Source of the DNA: an uncultured bacterium
Lineage (GTDB): Bacteria > Nitrospirota > Thermodesulfovibrionia > Thermodesulfovibrionales > Thermodesulfovibrionaceae
Reading direction: 5' to 3'
DNA: 40,277 bases
Assembly (NCBI GenBank): GCA_937924475.1
Contig: CALDSV010000015.1
Location: 1 to 40,277 of the forward strand
Positions 15,510 through 23,635 of this stretch are shown here, in pieces (within the stretch, counting starts at the first letter, position 1; each line of letters begins with the position of its first letter). Under the pieces are notes generated by a model, which made no database searches, was not told the origin of the DNA, and worked only from the letters and a program-made list of their open reading frames with translations. The position numbers and the translations under genes were made by a program.

Positions 15510-16505
15510 ATGAAAATTCGGAAAGCTTTTCTACTTGTGTTAGCTGTTTATTTTCTTTTTATTTCTCTATATACAACCGTTGAGTTACTAAAACCTCTAA
15601 AAATAAAAAATGAAGTAGAAATATTTATACCTAAAGGTGCCAGTTTCTCCTATATTGCCACCACTTTTAAAGATAAGGGAATTATTAAAAATGAATTGAT
15701 TTTTAAAATTGTAGGACGAATTCTCGGTATTGAAAAAAGAGCAAGAGCTGGTTATTATCTTGTCACCAATGATATGAATTTAATGGAAATTTTTAAAAAG
15801 CTCTTGGAGGGGAAAATAATTGAATATCCCCTTACAGTAATTGAGGGTGATAGTATTTTTGAAATAGCTGAAAAGCTCTCTAAAATAAACCCAAACTTTA
15901 AAAAACAGCTCTTTGAGCTAAGTGAAGATAAAAATTTCCTTAAATCCCTAAACATAGATAGTCCTACTTTAGAGGGTTATCTATATCCTGCCACTTATAG
16001 TATACCTAAAGGTATGGACCTTAAGGAGATAATTAGTATGATGGTAAAAAAGTTCTGGAGCATTTATGATGAGGAGCTCTTAGAAGAAACCAAAAAAAAG
16101 GGGTGGACAGTAAACGGCGTTGTTACACTTGCTTCTATTATTGAAAAAGAGGCTAAGCTGGAAGAGGAGAAACCTCTCATATCTGCTGTATATCATAATA
16201 GATTAAAACTTGGAATGCCACTACAAGCAGATCCTACAGCTATTTACGGAATTAAAAGATTTAAAGAGGGAGTAAAAAAGAGGGATCTCCTAAATAAAAC
16301 TCCTTACAATACTTATATAATTAAAGGCTTACCTCCTGGTCCTATTGCATCGCCAAATTTAAGTTCTATCAAGGCTGCTCTAAATCCAGCGAAAGTACCT
16401 TACCTTTATTTTGTAGCTAAAGGCGATGGTTCCCATGAATTTTCATCTACCTACGACAAACATCTGGCAGCAATAAATGAAATAAGGAGCAAAAATTTTG
16501 AATAG
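15510..16505 (+). CDS. mltG: Endolytic peptidoglycan transglycosylase MltG
   Basis: Membrane-anchored lytic transglycosylase of 331 residues that cuts nascent glycan strands and helps set their length. One N-terminal membrane helix (AFLLVLAVYFLFISLYTTV), a LysM-like segment (VEIFIPKGASFSYIATTFKD), then the YceG catalytic domain. ASIIEKEA contains the expected catalytic glutamate, followed by SAVYHNRLKLGMPLQADPTA and YIIKGLPPGPIASP, the family signature. Length is typical. The ATG was chosen because the -10 box ends 6 nt upstream and the frame has no earlier start. It overlaps ispG by 8 nt. Confidence 0.95.
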   Translation: MKIRKAFLLVLAVYFLFISLYTTVELLKPLKIKNEVEIFIPKGASFSYIATTFKDKGIIKNELIFKIVGRILGIEKRARAGYYLVTNDMNLMEIFKKLLEGKIIEYPLTVIEGDSIFEIAEKLSKINPNFKKQLFELSEDKNFLKSLNIDSPTLEGYLYPATYSIPKGMDLKEIISMMVKKFWSIYDEELLEETKKKGWTVNGVVTLASIIEKEAKLEEEKPLISAVYHNRLKLGMPLQADPTAIYGIKRFKEGVKKRDLLNKTPYNTYIIKGLPPGPIASPNLSSIKAALNPAKVPYLYFVAKGDGSHEFSSTYDKHLAAINEIRSKNFE

Positions 16506-17562
16506 AAGAAAGACAAGAAAAATCTTTGTGGGAAATGTTGCTATTGGTGGAGACGCCCCAATAGTTGTTCAGTCTATGACCAAAACAGACACAAGAGATG
16601 TGAATAAAACTGTAAAACAAATAAAACTTTTACAAAAATGGGGTTGCGAAATTATAAGAGTAGCAGTTCCAGACATGGAAGCTGCAAAGTCCTTAGGTAA
16701 AATTAAAAATAAAATTGCAATACCTCTAATCGCAGATATACATTTTAACTACAAACTTGCTTTGGAAGCTATTAGGCAAGGCGTTGATGGTTTAAGAATA
16801 AATCCAGGTAATATAGGAGCAAAATGGAAAGTAAAAGAAGTCATAACTGCTGCAAAGGATAGAAAAATTCCTATTAGAATTGGAGTTAATGCCGGATCCC
16901 TTCCCAAAGATATATTAAAAAAACACGGTCATCCCAGTGCTGAAGCAATGCTTGAAGCAGCAATAAAACAGATAGAAATTTTGGAAGAAAATGATTTTCA
17001 TTATATAAAAGTATCATTAAAAGCATCAGATGTTATGAAAACCATTGAAGCCTATAGACTTTTTAGCCAAAAATTCGACTATCCATTGCATTTAGGAATT
17101 ACGGAAACAGGCCCTTCACCACAGGGAATAGTAAAAAGTTCAGTGGGTATCGGAATTCTGCTTAATGAAGGAATAGGTGATACCATAAGAGTATCCTTAA
17201 CCTCTTCTGCAGTTCTTGAAGTTCAAGTGGCTTACGAAATTTTAAGAGCCTTAGGATTAAGAAGTTTAGGAGTAGAGATAATAAGCTGTCCCACCTGTGG
17301 TAGATGTGAAATTGATATTAAAAAAATGGTAAAAGAGGTTAAATCTGCCTTAAAAAATTTAAAGATTCCCTTGAAAGTTGCTGTCATGGGATGTGCTGTA
17401 AATGGACCAGGAGAGGCAAAAGAGGCAGATTTTGGAATTGCAGGTGGCAAAAGTAAAGGAATAGTTTTTGTAAAAGGTAAAATTATTAAAACTGTTCCAG
17501 AAAAAGAATTGATATCCTCATTAATAGAAGAGATAAAAAACTTTACAGATTTAGCCTCGTAA
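16498..17562 (+). CDS. ispG: 4-hydroxy-3-methylbut-2-enyl diphosphate synthase IspG
   Basis: Iron-sulfur enzyme of the non-mevalonate isoprenoid pathway that converts MEcPP to HMBPP. At 354 residues it is the short bacterial form. The N-terminal TIM barrel opens with RRKTRKIFVGNVAIGGDAPI and VQSMTKTDTRD. The [4Fe-4S] ligands lie in SCPTCGRCEID and GCAVNGPGEAKEADFGIAGG, which also holds the glutamate ligand. Translation starts at TTG 16498, inside the end of mltG, with AAGGAG 8 nt upstream; no ATG is available near the family start. Its presence means this cell makes isoprenoids by the MEP route. Confidence 0.96.
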   Translation: MNRRKTRKIFVGNVAIGGDAPIVVQSMTKTDTRDVNKTVKQIKLLQKWGCEIIRVAVPDMEAAKSLGKIKNKIAIPLIADIHFNYKLALEAIRQGVDGLRINPGNIGAKWKVKEVITAAKDRKIPIRIGVNAGSLPKDILKKHGHPSAEAMLEAAIKQIEILEENDFHYIKVSLKASDVMKTIEAYRLFSQKFDYPLHLGITETGPSPQGIVKSSVGIGILLNEGIGDTIRVSLTSSAVLEVQVAYEILRALGLRSLGVEIISCPTCGRCEIDIKKMVKEVKSALKNLKIPLKVAVMGCAVNGPGEAKEADFGIAGGKSKGIVFVKGKIIKTVPEKELISSLIEEIKNFTDLAS

Positions 17563-17600
17563 AATTGCCCTTTAGTTCCTACCCATAAGGCTTTGAAAAA

Positions 17601-17951
17601 CTACTTACTTACTAACAAAGCCAAGGCAACCGTATATTTTTTTTCATGGGAAATACTTATGAGAAACTTTTGATCTTCCACTCCCCTGATGAGAGTCAAA
17701 GGCATCCCTGTGGGAGACTTAATTACTTCTATTGATTTAGGATTAAGTCCTTTTGGTTTACCTAAGGCCTTAATTACAGCCTCTTTTACAGCAAATCTTC
17801 CTGCAAGATGGGGTATGGGATCCTTGTACTGAAAGCAATAATCTATCTCTCTGTCTGTGAAAACTTTTCTTAAGAATTTTTCCCCAAATTTTTCATAAAT
17901 TTTTCTTATTCTTTCATTGGAAACTATGTCTATTCCTATACCCTCTATCAT
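17601..17951 (-). CDS. acpS: Holo-[acyl-carrier-protein] synthase AcpS
   Basis: Transfers 4'-phosphopantetheine from CoA to acyl carrier protein. The 116 residues from ATG 17951 show [10 protein letters not shown] with the metal-binding Asp, RFAVKEAVIKALG with the second Mg-ligand glutamate, and the closing LISISHEKKYTVALAL. A TTG five codons upstream is possible, but the ATG shares bases with the dgt stop (TAATG), and the protein starts at the expected place, so coupled initiation at 17951 is preferred. Last gene of the acsE operon; it converges on ispG with a 38-nt gap that shows no clear terminator. Confidence 0.94.
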   Translation of the reverse strand: MIEGIGIDIVSNERIRKIYEKFGEKFLRKVFTDREIDYCFQYKDPIPHLAGRFAVKEAVIKALGKPKGLNPKSIEVIKSPTGMPLTLIRGVEDQKFLISISHEKKYTVALALLVSK

Positions 17952-18979
17952 TAAGATATAACCCAACTTTTAGGCATAAATATTTTCTCAAAAGTATATA
18001 AGGCATACCTGTCGGTCATGCCAGCAATAAAATCACATACAGCCCTATGAACTTCCCTTGAGGAAGGAATCATGTCACCAAAGAGCAAATGAGGATTTTC
18101 GAGAAAATAATTATATAGAGCTTCAATAATGTATTTAGCTTTTTGGGCTTCCTTAAGAACTAAAGGATTATAATAAACCTTTCCAAAGAGAAATTGCCTC
18201 AGTTCATACATTAAGCTTTCAATTTCCTCAGAGACTATGATTTTTTCAAAATCTGCTTTAATAGTAGAGAAAATGACATCTCTTACCATCCTATTTATTC
18301 TCTTAGAATGTCTATCTCCAAGTTTTTCTATGAAATGAGAAGGTATATCACTAAATTTAATTACTCCTGCTCTCATGGCATCGTCAAGATCATGATTTAA
18401 ATAAGCAATTATATCAGCAACTCTCACAATTTGGCCTTCTAAGGTAGATGGAGCATCGCTAAAAATCTGGCCTTCTTTACCTTTTGAATGGTTTAAAATT
18501 CCATCTCTTACTTCATAAGTAAGATTTAATCCCTGGCCATTTTTCTCAAGAATATCAACTACTCTTAGGCTTTGTTCATAATGCTCAAAACCTTCTGGAT
18601 GAATTTCTCTTAATACTGCCTCTCCTGCATGACCAAAAGGTGTATGGCCAAGATCATGACCTAAGGCAATTGCCTCAGTAAGATCTTCATTAAGCTTTAA
18701 GGCTCTTGCTATTGTTCTTGCGATTTGGGCAACCTCTAAGACATGTGTAAGACGAGTTCTATAGTGGTCACCTTGAGGAGAGAAAAATACTTGAGTTTTA
18801 TGCTTCAACCTACGGAAGGCTTTGCTATGAATAATTCTGTCTCTGTCTCTTTGAAAGGCTGTTCTAATATCGTCCTCTTCCTCTGTTTTGAGTCTTCCTT
18901 TTGTTTTACTGCTAAGGCAAGCCTTTGGATGAAGGATTTGTCTCTCTATTTTCTCATATTCCTCTCTAATTGTCATCAT
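17951..18979 (-). CDS. dgt: dGTPase-like HD-domain deoxynucleotide triphosphohydrolase
   Basis: Of 342 residues, this belongs to the Dgt/SAMHD1-like HD superfamily that releases triphosphate from dNTPs. The metal motif parts are clear: [20 protein letters not shown] supplies the first histidine, and [14 protein letters not shown] the HD pair. [20 protein letters not shown] is the family N-terminal signature, and [17 protein letters not shown] supplies the late aspartate. Length fits the short type-2 group rather than E. coli Dgt (about 505). Substrate range cannot be told from sequence. It overlaps selA by 14 nt. Confidence 0.92.
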   Translation of the reverse strand: MMTIREEYEKIERQILHPKACLSSKTKGRLKTEEEDDIRTAFQRDRDRIIHSKAFRRLKHKTQVFFSPQGDHYRTRLTHVLEVAQIARTIARALKLNEDLTEAIALGHDLGHTPFGHAGEAVLREIHPEGFEHYEQSLRVVDILEKNGQGLNLTYEVRDGILNHSKGKEGQIFSDAPSTLEGQIVRVADIIAYLNHDLDDAMRAGVIKFSDIPSHFIEKLGDRHSKRINRMVRDVIFSTIKADFEKIIVSEEIESLMYELRQFLFGKVYYNPLVLKEAQKAKYIIEALYNYFLENPHLLFGDMIPSSREVHRAVCDFIAGMTDRYALYTFEKIFMPKSWVIS

Positions 18980-20354
18980 AATAAGCCTTTTTCAAAGCTT
19001 TAATTAAAAAAGGAATTTCATCCTCTTGAATTGTTCTGGCATCAAGTACTATTAAATCATCTTTTATTCTAACAATAACTGGTTGTTCACCAAGTCTTAG
19101 TTTTTTTGCGAATTCTTGAGGAACAATTTTTGGATTTATTGTAACTACAAAAGTTTTTACTCCCACCTCAGGAAGTGAACCTCCTCCTGGCATAGAGATG
19201 TCCTCTTTTACCTTTGTAGGAATTCCTTCTTTTCTTAGTAATCGTGATATTTTATTAGCTCTTTTCTTAATGTGAGCAGGATTTTCCAAAATCATTCTAA
19301 GTGTAGGAATTTTCATGATTGCCTTTTTTTCATCAATATAAAGCCTTAAAGTTGCCTCAAGAGCTGCTAAAGTCATTTTGTCAACCCTTAAAGCTCTCAT
19401 AAGAGGATTCTTTGAAATTTTTTCCACTAATTCAGCTCTACCAACAATAAAGCCAGCTTGAGCACCACCTAAAAGCTTATCTCCGCTAAATGTTACAACA
19501 TCTGCTCCTTTTAAAAGAACCTCTTGGACAGTTGGTTCATGGATAAGTCCGTATTTCTTTAAATCAATAAAGCAACCACTTCCTAAATCAACCATTATAG
19601 GAATTCCATATTTTTTTCCTAAGGGGACTAATTCTTCAATATTAGTTTCCTTTGTAAAACCAATAATTCTAAAGTTTGATTGATGTACTTTAAGGATAAG
19701 AGCAGTGTTTTCATTGATGGCTCTTTCATAATCATGTAAGTGAGTTTTATTTGTTGTGCCCACTTCTCTAAGGAAAGCTCCGGAGTTTTTCATTACATCA
19801 GGTATTCTAAAGGAACCTCCGATTTCTACTAATTCTCCTCGAGACACTACTACCTCTCTACCTTTAGCCAAAGTATTTAAACATAAAAAAACAGCTCCTG
19901 CATTGTTGTTTACCACTATGGCAGATTCGGCTTTAACAATTCTCTTTAAAGCATCTATTATATGAACATACCTTTTACCTCTCTCACCACTTTCCAGATC
20001 ATATTCAAGATTGGAATAATGAGAAGCTATTTTGACGACTTGCTCTATGGCTTCTTGGGGTAGAAGAGATCTTCCGAGGTTTGTGTGAATCACAACACCA
20101 GTAGCATTTATAAGAGGATTTAAGGAAAATTTATTTTGAATTTTAAGTAGATTCTTAACTTCCTCTAAAATCTTCTCTTCGTTAATTTCTATATTCTCCC
20201 CTTCTTTTATTTTTTCTCTTAAGGAGTCAATTGTTCTCTTAACAGCTTCACTAAGAACATTGTGAGGATATTGAGAAGACAATCTTTTTATCTCTTCACT
20301 TTTGAGTATTTTATCAACAGAAGGTAATTTTCTGAAAAGGACTGTCTCTTGCAG
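18966..20354 (-). CDS. selA: L-seryl-tRNA(Sec) selenium transferase SelA, probable CTG start
   Basis: PLP enzyme that turns seryl-tRNA(Sec) into selenocysteinyl-tRNA(Sec) using selenophosphate. Family blocks include [40 protein letters not shown], and [12 protein letters not shown] with the PLP lysine. The first ATG/GTG/TTG-type start in frame is TTG at 20282, but conserved SelA N-terminal text ([13 protein letters not shown]) lies upstream of it in the same frame. The frame reaches back to a CTG at 20354-20352 preceded by GGGGAGGAG at good spacing (about 6 nt from GGAGG). From there the protein has 462 residues, the usual SelA length. No ATG, GTG or TTG exists between. A CTG start is the simplest reading; an assembly error at the start codon is the alternative. 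Implies selenoproteins elsewhere in the genome. Confidence 0.9.
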   Translation of the reverse strand: MQETVLFRKLPSVDKILKSEEIKRLSSQYPHNVLSEAVKRTIDSLREKIKEGENIEINEEKILEEVKNLLKIQNKFSLNPLINATGVVIHTNLGRSLLPQEAIEQVVKIASHYSNLEYDLESGERGKRYVHIIDALKRIVKAESAIVVNNNAGAVFLCLNTLAKGREVVVSRGELVEIGGSFRIPDVMKNSGAFLREVGTTNKTHLHDYERAINENTALILKVHQSNFRIIGFTKETNIEELVPLGKKYGIPIMVDLGSGCFIDLKKYGLIHEPTVQEVLLKGADVVTFSGDKLLGGAQAGFIVGRAELVEKISKNPLMRALRVDKMTLAALEATLRLYIDEKKAIMKIPTLRMILENPAHIKKRANKISRLLRKEGIPTKVKEDISMPGGGSLPEVGVKTFVVTINPKIVPQEFAKKLRLGEQPVIVRIKDDLIVLDARTIQEDEIPFLIKALKKAYYDDN

Positions 20355-20374
20355 TTTTCTCCTCCCCTTTTGAT

Positions 20375-21310
20375 TTATCTTAGATCATTAATAAAATTTT
20401 TCACAATTTCAATAGCCTTAGGATGTCTCATTATTAATAGTTCTGCTCCACTCATGAGGAAGCTGCAGGCAGTCACTGCTTCCCACATAATGGCTCTCTC
20501 ATAAAGGCTTCCCCAAGAGGGATTTTCCTCGTAGGAAGCTTGTGTTTCCTTTGTCTTCCATACATAAAAACCTACATCAGCAATCATAGGGCAACATAGA
20601 ATATCATCTCCCTGCATTAAGGCAGCTATTCGAATTCTTTCCATGACAGAATAAGTATATTCAAAACCATATCCCAAAGCAGAGCACATGGGATCAATTA
20701 TAATTTTTTCTTTTGGGAATCCTGTTTGACTAATGAGAATATTCAATTGTTTTGCTAAATTTACATCTAATTCAGACATAGCAATAAGATTATGACCTCC
20801 GGCCATGGCTGATGCAGCTATCGTTCTGTAATTTGCCTCTTGGGCTTTGCCTATTATGCAGTTGTACCCTCTTGCAACTTCTGAGACAACAGGTAGAATA
20901 ACAGAATCTTTTTCAATATGATTACTTCCTAATATTATTAGAGGAATATGAACAGAAGATATAATCTTTTTTACAGTTTCTGCAACCTCTTCAGCTGAAG
21001 TGTTTTGGCTGTCCGGATGACTACTCATAAGTCTAAGACAAATTGCCTCTGCTCCAAGCTCTATACAGAATTTTGCCCACTCTACAGGATCATGCCAGAA
21101 GGAGGAGTAAATTTTAGCAAGCTCCTCTGGATAGTCTTCGGGTGGTGCATCCTGAATTTCATAAGCTATGAGTGGTTTGTGAGGAATTTCTCCTTCAAAT
21201 TTTAAAAAAGGCAAGGTATTTTCTCCACCAATGAAAATCTTTTTTTCCTTTCCGAAGGATATGACCGGGATTCTATTTAAATATTTCTCTTTTGGCACGA
21301 CAAAATTCAT
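20375..21310 (-). CDS. acsD: Corrinoid iron-sulfur protein small subunit (CODH/ACS delta)
   Basis: Small subunit of CFeSP, the methyl carrier between methyltransferase and acetyl-CoA synthase in the Wood-Ljungdahl pathway. The 311-residue protein is a TIM barrel with IFIGGENTLPFLKFEG, KPLIAYEIQDAPPEDYPEEL, WAKFCIELGAEAICLRLMS, and ASAMAGGHNLIAMSELDVNL, all typical of AcsD/CdhD. It has the size of the bacterial AcsD. It begins 11 nt after acsE and leads into selA. The large subunit (acsC) and the CODH/ACS catalytic genes are not in this window. Confidence 0.93.
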   Translation of the reverse strand: MNFVVPKEKYLNRIPVISFGKEKKIFIGGENTLPFLKFEGEIPHKPLIAYEIQDAPPEDYPEELAKIYSSFWHDPVEWAKFCIELGAEAICLRLMSSHPDSQNTSAEEVAETVKKIISSVHIPLIILGSNHIEKDSVILPVVSEVARGYNCIIGKAQEANYRTIAASAMAGGHNLIAMSELDVNLAKQLNILISQTGFPKEKIIIDPMCSALGYGFEYTYSVMERIRIAALMQGDDILCCPMIADVGFYVWKTKETQASYEENPSWGSLYERAIMWEAVTACSFLMSGAELLIMRHPKAIEIVKNFINDLR

Positions 21311-21321
21311 TTTTATAACCC

Positions 21322-22104
21322 CTAAATTTCAAGATAAGAATGGGCATAAAGGGTATTGCCCATAATTACCTTTATTGTTTTAATGGTTTCCATGACTTCA
21401 GCTGGATTAACAATCGCAGCTGAAAGTCCCTCATACATAAGCAAAGCGAGAAAATGCTTATTTAGTATTGGTCTAATTTCCTTCGGACAACCGTTGGACA
21501 GATTACTAAGTCCCACAATAGTCTTCATGGGTGGATCATTTAATTCTCTAAAAAGTCTAATAGACTTTAAGACCTCTTTGGCTTGCTCTTGAGATGTGGC
21601 GATCTGTAGTACAAGAGGATCAAGATATAAATCATCTGGCAAAATACCATATTCTGTGGCTTTTTCAATAAGTTGTAATGCTATTTCTACCCTCTCTTCA
21701 GCATTTCTTGGAAGACCACCTTTACCTACTGTGAGAGCAATTATTGGAACATTGTATTTTGCTGCAAGCTCAAACATAACGAATCTTTCAGGATCTAAGG
21801 ATGTAGAATTTATAAGGGGTTTACCCCATTCATTATTATGCACCTTAAGACCAGCCTCTACAGCTAAAGGATTTGTAGTATCAAGAGAAAGAGGTAGAGG
21901 AACTGCTTCTTGAATAGTTGTTACCATCCATTCCATTAATTCTTCTCCTTCATCCTCAGCAGGACCAATATTTGCCTCTATCATATGAGCACCAGCCTTG
22001 TATTGCTCTATGGAGATTTGTCTTATAGTTTCTTTATCTCTTCTTTGCATCGCTTCTCTAACTCTTTTTGACATTATGCTCAAACGCTCTCCGATGACAA
22101 GCAT
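21322..22104 (-). CDS. acsE: Methyltetrahydrofolate:corrinoid iron-sulfur protein methyltransferase
   Basis: Transfers the methyl group of 5-methyl-tetrahydrofolate to the cobalt of CFeSP. The 260 residues from ATG 22104 form a pterin-binding TIM barrel: MLVIGERLSIMSKRVREAMQ, YKAGAHMIEANIGPAEDEGE, PLPLSLDTTNPLAVEAGLKV, KPLINSTSLDPERFVMFELA, YLDPLVLQIATSQEQAKEVL and TIVGLSNLSNGCPKEIRPIL. These match MeTr/AcsE. A GTG six codons upstream is possible, but GGGAGG lies 5 nt before ATG 22104 and the family starts with M-LVIGE, so the ATG is preferred. First gene of its operon, divergent from ubiD. Confidence 0.93.
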   Translation of the reverse strand: MLVIGERLSIMSKRVREAMQRRDKETIRQISIEQYKAGAHMIEANIGPAEDEGEELMEWMVTTIQEAVPLPLSLDTTNPLAVEAGLKVHNNEWGKPLINSTSLDPERFVMFELAAKYNVPIIALTVGKGGLPRNAEERVEIALQLIEKATEYGILPDDLYLDPLVLQIATSQEQAKEVLKSIRLFRELNDPPMKTIVGLSNLSNGCPKEIRPILNKHFLALLMYEGLSAAIVNPAEVMETIKTIKVIMGNTLYAHSYLEI

Positions 22105-22151
22105 TCTATCCTCCCATGGCACTTAATTAAAAATTTTAACATAAACAGCAA

Positions 22152-22181
22152 TTGACAGAATACTTTTTAAGAGGGGATAAT
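22152..22181 (+). promoter_or_regulatory. Promoter of the ubiD operon
   Basis: A perfect TTGACA (22152-22157), 18-nt spacer and GATAAT (22176-22181). The -10 ends 8 nt before the ubiD ATG. A GAGGGG at 22171-22176 overlaps the -10 and is too far from the ATG for a normal ribosome site, so a leaderless or near-leaderless mRNA is likely. Confidence 0.6.
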
Positions 22182-22189
22182 ACCTTAAT

Positions 22190-23635
22190 ATGGCTTACAG
22201 AGATTTAAGAGAATTTATTGACCTGCTTGAAAAAAAAGGACTTTTACACAGGATTAAGGTAGAAGTTGATCCTGAGCTTGAAATAGCTGAGATTACAGAT
22301 AGAATGTGTAAATCTTCTAAAGGAGGCAAAGCACTCTTTTTTGAAAAAGTTAGAGGTTCTCAGTTTCCTGTTGTAACAAATATTTTTGGCTCCTTTGAAA
22401 GAATGTGCCTTGCTCTTGAAGTGGAAGCCTTAGATGATATTGGCAGAAGAATTGAGAAACTTCTTCATCAAACTCCACCAAAAACTATAAAGGAAAAAAT
22501 AACAGCCCTTTTCAGTTTAATCGAAATTCGCAAGTATCTTCCAAAGAGGGTAAAAAATGGGCCCTGTCATGAAGTTATAAATGAAAAACCTGATTTAACA
22601 AAACTTCCGATACTTAAAACATGGCCTCTTGATGGTGGTAGGTTTATTACTTTTCCAATGGTTTTTACTCGTGATCCCCACACTGGGAAACAAAACTGTG
22701 GAATGTACAGAATGCATGTTTATGACGAAAAGACAACAGGTATGCACTGGCATATTCATAAAGATGGTGCAAGCCATTACCGTCTCTATAAAGAACTTGG
22801 AAAAAGAATGCCGGTAGCAGTAGCTATTGGCTCTGATCCTGCTGTTATTTATTCATCTACAGCACCTCTTCCTTATGGAGTAGATGAAATGGTTTTTGCT
22901 GGTTTTCTAAGAAACAGTCCTGTAGAGATGGTAAAATGCATAACTTGCGACATTGAAGTGCCTGCTCATGCAGAGTTTGTTCTTGAAGGATATGTAGATC
23001 CCCAAGAGCTTAGAGAAGAAGGACCTTTTGGAGATCATACCGGCTTTTATTCTCCAGTAGACAAATTCCCTGTGTTTCACATTACTTGTATCACCCATAG
23101 AAAAAATCCCATATATCCTGCCACAGTGGTAGGAAAACCACCCATGGAAGACTGCTACATGGCTAAGGCAACAGAGAGAATATTTCTTCCGTTGCTTAGG
23201 CTTCAATTCCCAGAAATAGTAGATATGAATCTTCCAATGGAAGGAGTCTTCCACAATGCTGCCATAATTTCAATAAAAAAACAGTATCCAGGACATGGTA
23301 AAAAAATAATTCATGGATTGTGGGGAATGGGACAGATGATGTTTTCAAAACTTATAATCGTTGTGGATGATGATGTAGATGTACAAGATCTGTCTACTAC
23401 TGCCTGGAAAGTTCTAAACAACGTAGATTGGCGAAGAGATGTAATAATCTCTGAAGGTCCCCTTGATGAATTAGATCATGCCTCAAGCTTTCCCCGCTTT
23501 GGTGGCAAAATGGGAATTGATGCAACCCGTAAGAGTCGTGAAGAGGGAATGATGAGAGACTGGCCTGAAGAAATAAAGCAATCAAAAGAAATTATAGAGC
23601 TTGTAAATAAAAGATGGCATGAATATGGGTTCTAA
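22190..23635 (+). CDS. ubiD: UbiD-family prenylated-FMN decarboxylase
   Basis: Reversible (de)carboxylase of 481 residues that uses prenylated FMN made by UbiX. Family blocks include MHVYDEKTTGMHWHIHKDGA, HAEFVLEGYVDPQELREEGP with the conserved acidic residues of the catalytic network, FGDHTGFYSPVDKFPVFHIT, and SSFPRFGGKMGIDATRK near the end. It is closest by length to the UbiD/menaquinone-type decarboxylases near 485 residues, not to short Fdc enzymes. In an anaerobe it may act in quinone synthesis or on aromatic acids; the sequence alone cannot choose. The last 17 nt overlap the activase gene, so the two are probably translated together. Confidence 0.9.
   Translation: MAYRDLREFIDLLEKKGLLHRIKVEVDPELEIAEITDRMCKSSKGGKALFFEKVRGSQFPVVTNIFGSFERMCLALEVEALDDIGRRIEKLLHQTPPKTIKEKITALFSLIEIRKYLPKRVKNGPCHEVINEKPDLTKLPILKTWPLDGGRFITFPMVFTRDPHTGKQNCGMYRMHVYDEKTTGMHWHIHKDGASHYRLYKELGKRMPVAVAIGSDPAVIYSSTAPLPYGVDEMVFAGFLRNSPVEMVKCITCDIEVPAHAEFVLEGYVDPQELREEGPFGDHTGFYSPVDKFPVFHITCITHRKNPIYPATVVGKPPMEDCYMAKATERIFLPLLRLQFPEIVDMNLPMEGVFHNAAIISIKKQYPGHGKKIIHGLWGMGQMMFSKLIIVVDDDVDVQDLSTTAWKVLNNVDWRRDVIISEGPLDELDHASSFPRFGGKMGIDATRKSREEGMMRDWPEEIKQSKEIIELVNKRWHEYGF

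Noticed and set aside
17563-17600. Terminator between ispG and acpS
   Set aside because: No stem of useful length with a T-run was found in the 38-nt convergent gap.
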